Assembly: GCA_002687795.1 (NCBI GenBank)
Contig: NZBG01000019.1
Location: 1-14,004, forward strand
DNA: 14,004 nucleotides
Reading direction: 5' to 3'
Origin: Candidatus Woesearchaeota archaeon
Lineage (GTDB): Archaea > Nanobdellota > Nanobdellia > Woesearchaeales > GCA-2687795
The notes below the pieces were generated by a model, which ran no database searches, was not told where the DNA came from, and was given only the letters and a program-made list of their open reading frames with translations. The first letter of the stretch is position 1. The number at the start of each line of letters is the position of its first letter. Shown one piece after another: positions 13,305 to 14,004 of the stretch. The position numbers and the translations under genes were made by a program.

Positions 13305-13831
13305 TGTGCTAGCTTCTCTCCCAATTTCTTTAGCTCATCGATTACTACAGGGCTTTCTTTAACCTCTTCAGGCTTATCAGCTTTAGCTAAGACACTTCCA
13401 ACAAATATCATTTGTTGGTCTTTTAAAAACTCCTTTAAAACATTCTCACAAAATTGAGTGTTTGTCAAATCCTGCCCGCCAACACAAACAATCCCAGATT
13501 TTTTCCCTTTTAGACCTGGTGGATCACAGAGAGCATTAGTTCTGTCAATAAAATTCTTCATTAATCCAGAAACATTCTTAAAATAATTAGGTGAGCCGAA
13601 AACAATAATCTCCGCTTCTACTAATTTTTTGTATAACTCTTTCATATCATCATCTATAGGGCATGGCTTTCCAGTCCCAAAACAAATATCACATCCTGTA
13701 CAATGCCCGATATCAAGATCCTTCAACAGAACTATCTCCTTGTCAACATCACCAGCGCCTTCCAGAACTTTATTTAGCATAAACTCTGTATTACCCTTTC
13801 TTGGTGAACCGCAGATTGCTAAGAGCTTCAT
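13301..13831 (-). CDS. Iron-sulfur flavoprotein (NADPH-dependent FMN reductase family)
   Basis: A 176-residue flavodoxin-like protein. GSPRKGNTEFML (8-19) is the FMN phosphate-binding loop, and FGSPNYFKNVSGLMKNFIDR forms the second flavin contact. A compact cysteine motif C44-x2-C47-x2-C50-x6-C57 matches the [4Fe-4S] site of archaeal Isf-type iron-sulfur flavoproteins. Such proteins move electrons from ferredoxin to acceptors, including oxygen or hydrogen peroxide; the partner here is unknown. It is the first gene of the minus-strand operon, and its TGA overlaps the HD start. Its leader is longer than others in the window and carries a hairpin. Confidence 0.87.
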   Translation of the reverse strand: MKLLAICGSPRKGNTEFMLNKVLEGAGDVDKEIVLLKDLDIGHCTGCDICFGTGKPCPIDDDMKELYKKLVEAEIIVFGSPNYFKNVSGLMKNFIDRTNALCDPPGLKGKKSGIVCVGGQDLTNTQFCENVLKEFLKDQQMIFVGSVLAKADKPEEVKESPVVIDELKKLGEKLAQ

Positions 13832-13847
13832 TACATCTAAAGGATAC

Positions 13848-13865
13848 CTTGGGCTTTAGCCCAAG
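13848..13865 (-). promoter_or_regulatory. 8-bp hairpin in the leader of the flavoprotein gene
   Basis: The arms cttgggct (13848-13855) and agcccaag (13858-13865) are perfect complements with a 2-nt centre. It lies 17-34 nt before the ATG at 13831. It could be an mRNA hairpin or a DNA operator. No T-run follows on either strand, so it is not a typical terminator. Confidence 0.45.
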
Positions 13866-13917
13866 TTGTAGTCCACAGCTACTCCCTTTCCTCCGTAAGT
13901 TTTTCCTACCATTTTTG

Positions 13918-13926
13918 ATTATAAAA
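13918..13926 (-). promoter_or_regulatory. TATA-like box for the flavoprotein operon
   Basis: On the minus strand ttttataat is the only good TATA match upstream of 13831. Initiation about 26 nt downstream, near 13896, gives a leader of about 64 nt, unlike the mostly leaderless genes here. Confidence 0.45.
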
Positions 13927-13957
13927 GAGTGCGCAACGAAAATTGGCGCGCGCACTC
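13927..13957. repeat. 8-bp GC-rich hairpin with T-run
   Basis: The arms gagtgcgc (13927-13934) and gcgcactc (13950-13957) are perfect complements around a 15-nt loop. On the + strand a run of six T follows (13960-13965), like an intrinsic terminator, but no + strand gene lies upstream within 6 kb. Confidence 0.45.
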
Positions 13958-14003
13958 AATTTTTTACATTTTGTTAGCGTGAGCTGTAAAATTTTCGTTG
14001 CGC
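13931..14003. repeat. Perfect 14-bp inverted repeat at the window edge
   Basis: The left arm gcgcaacgaaaatt (13931-13944) is the exact reverse complement of the right arm at 13990-14003. The 45-nt centre is CpG-rich at its start and T-rich after. The left arm shares gcgc with the 8-bp hairpin, so the two folds exclude each other. The element may continue past the window end. Confidence 0.7.
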
Positions 14004-14004
14004 G

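Noticed and set aside
13856..13912. An 18-codon minus-strand frame (MVGKTYGGKG...) before the flavoprotein gene, in frame with it
   Set aside because: The inferred transcription start lies inside it, it has no ribosome binding site, and its TAA is part of the hairpin. It could be a leader peptide, but nothing shows translation.
13927..13965. Intrinsic terminator on the + strand
   Set aside because: It has the right shape, but no + strand gene lies upstream for over 6 kb. It is better seen as part of the edge element.
1..14004. CRISPR arrays, insertion sequences, rRNA genes, integrase attachment sites
   Set aside because: I saw no direct-repeat array, transposase, rRNA segment or duplicated tRNA 3' end on either strand.

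Overview
The window reads as a piece of an archaeal chromosome, most likely from a small-genome DPANN lineage of the Woesearchaeota/Pacearchaeota kind; the lineage is an inference from style, the domain is firm. The archaeal markers are a Spt5/NusG with NGN and KOW domains next to a one-helix SecE, the H/ACA snoRNP protein Nop10, a PAC2-family protein, a type II methionine aminopeptidase, an archaeal RibL-type nucleotidyltransferase and a tRNA broken by two introns. Many genes have a TATA-like box about 26-30 nt before the start codon, which suggests mostly leaderless transcription. The DNA is AT-rich, densely packed and free of recognisable mobile elements.

Left part (1-4152): a metallo-beta-lactamase-fold protein on the + strand and a PHP-domain phosphoesterase on the - strand converge with overlapping stop codons. 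Divergent from the PHP gene lies a large YfhO-like GT-C membrane protein, followed by an unrecognised protein whose frame is cut by one TAA and stays open for 58 more codons.

Middle (4153-7565, + strand): a HINT-type HIT hydrolase; an elongator tRNA-Met(CAT) with a 53-nt intron at 37/38 and a 33-nt intron in the T loop at 59/60; a RibL-like cytidylyltransferase; a patatin-like phospholipase; and a CNNM/CorC-type membrane protein with two CBS domains. The last gene converges with a histidine-kinase-like gene (7562-8770, -) that is split by an in-frame TGA just before its phospho-acceptor H box.

Right part (8827-13831, all - strand): in transcription order an iron-sulfur flavoprotein, an HD-domain phosphohydrolase, class I DnaJ, Nop10, PAC2 protein, SecE, Spt5 and Map. 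The first four are packed with overlaps or gaps of 1-4 nt and probably form an operon. PAC2, SecE and Map have their own TATA boxes, with SecE-Spt5 as a pair. This block serves protein folding, RNA modification, protein export, transcription elongation and N-terminal methionine removal.

The right edge (13832-14004) is non-coding: a leader with an 8-bp hairpin before the flavoprotein gene, then a CpG-rich segment with a perfect 14-bp inverted repeat and a competing 8-bp hairpin. The points most worth a second look are the two-intron tRNA, the two same-frame nonsense-split genes and this edge structure. I found no convincing new multi-gene system.
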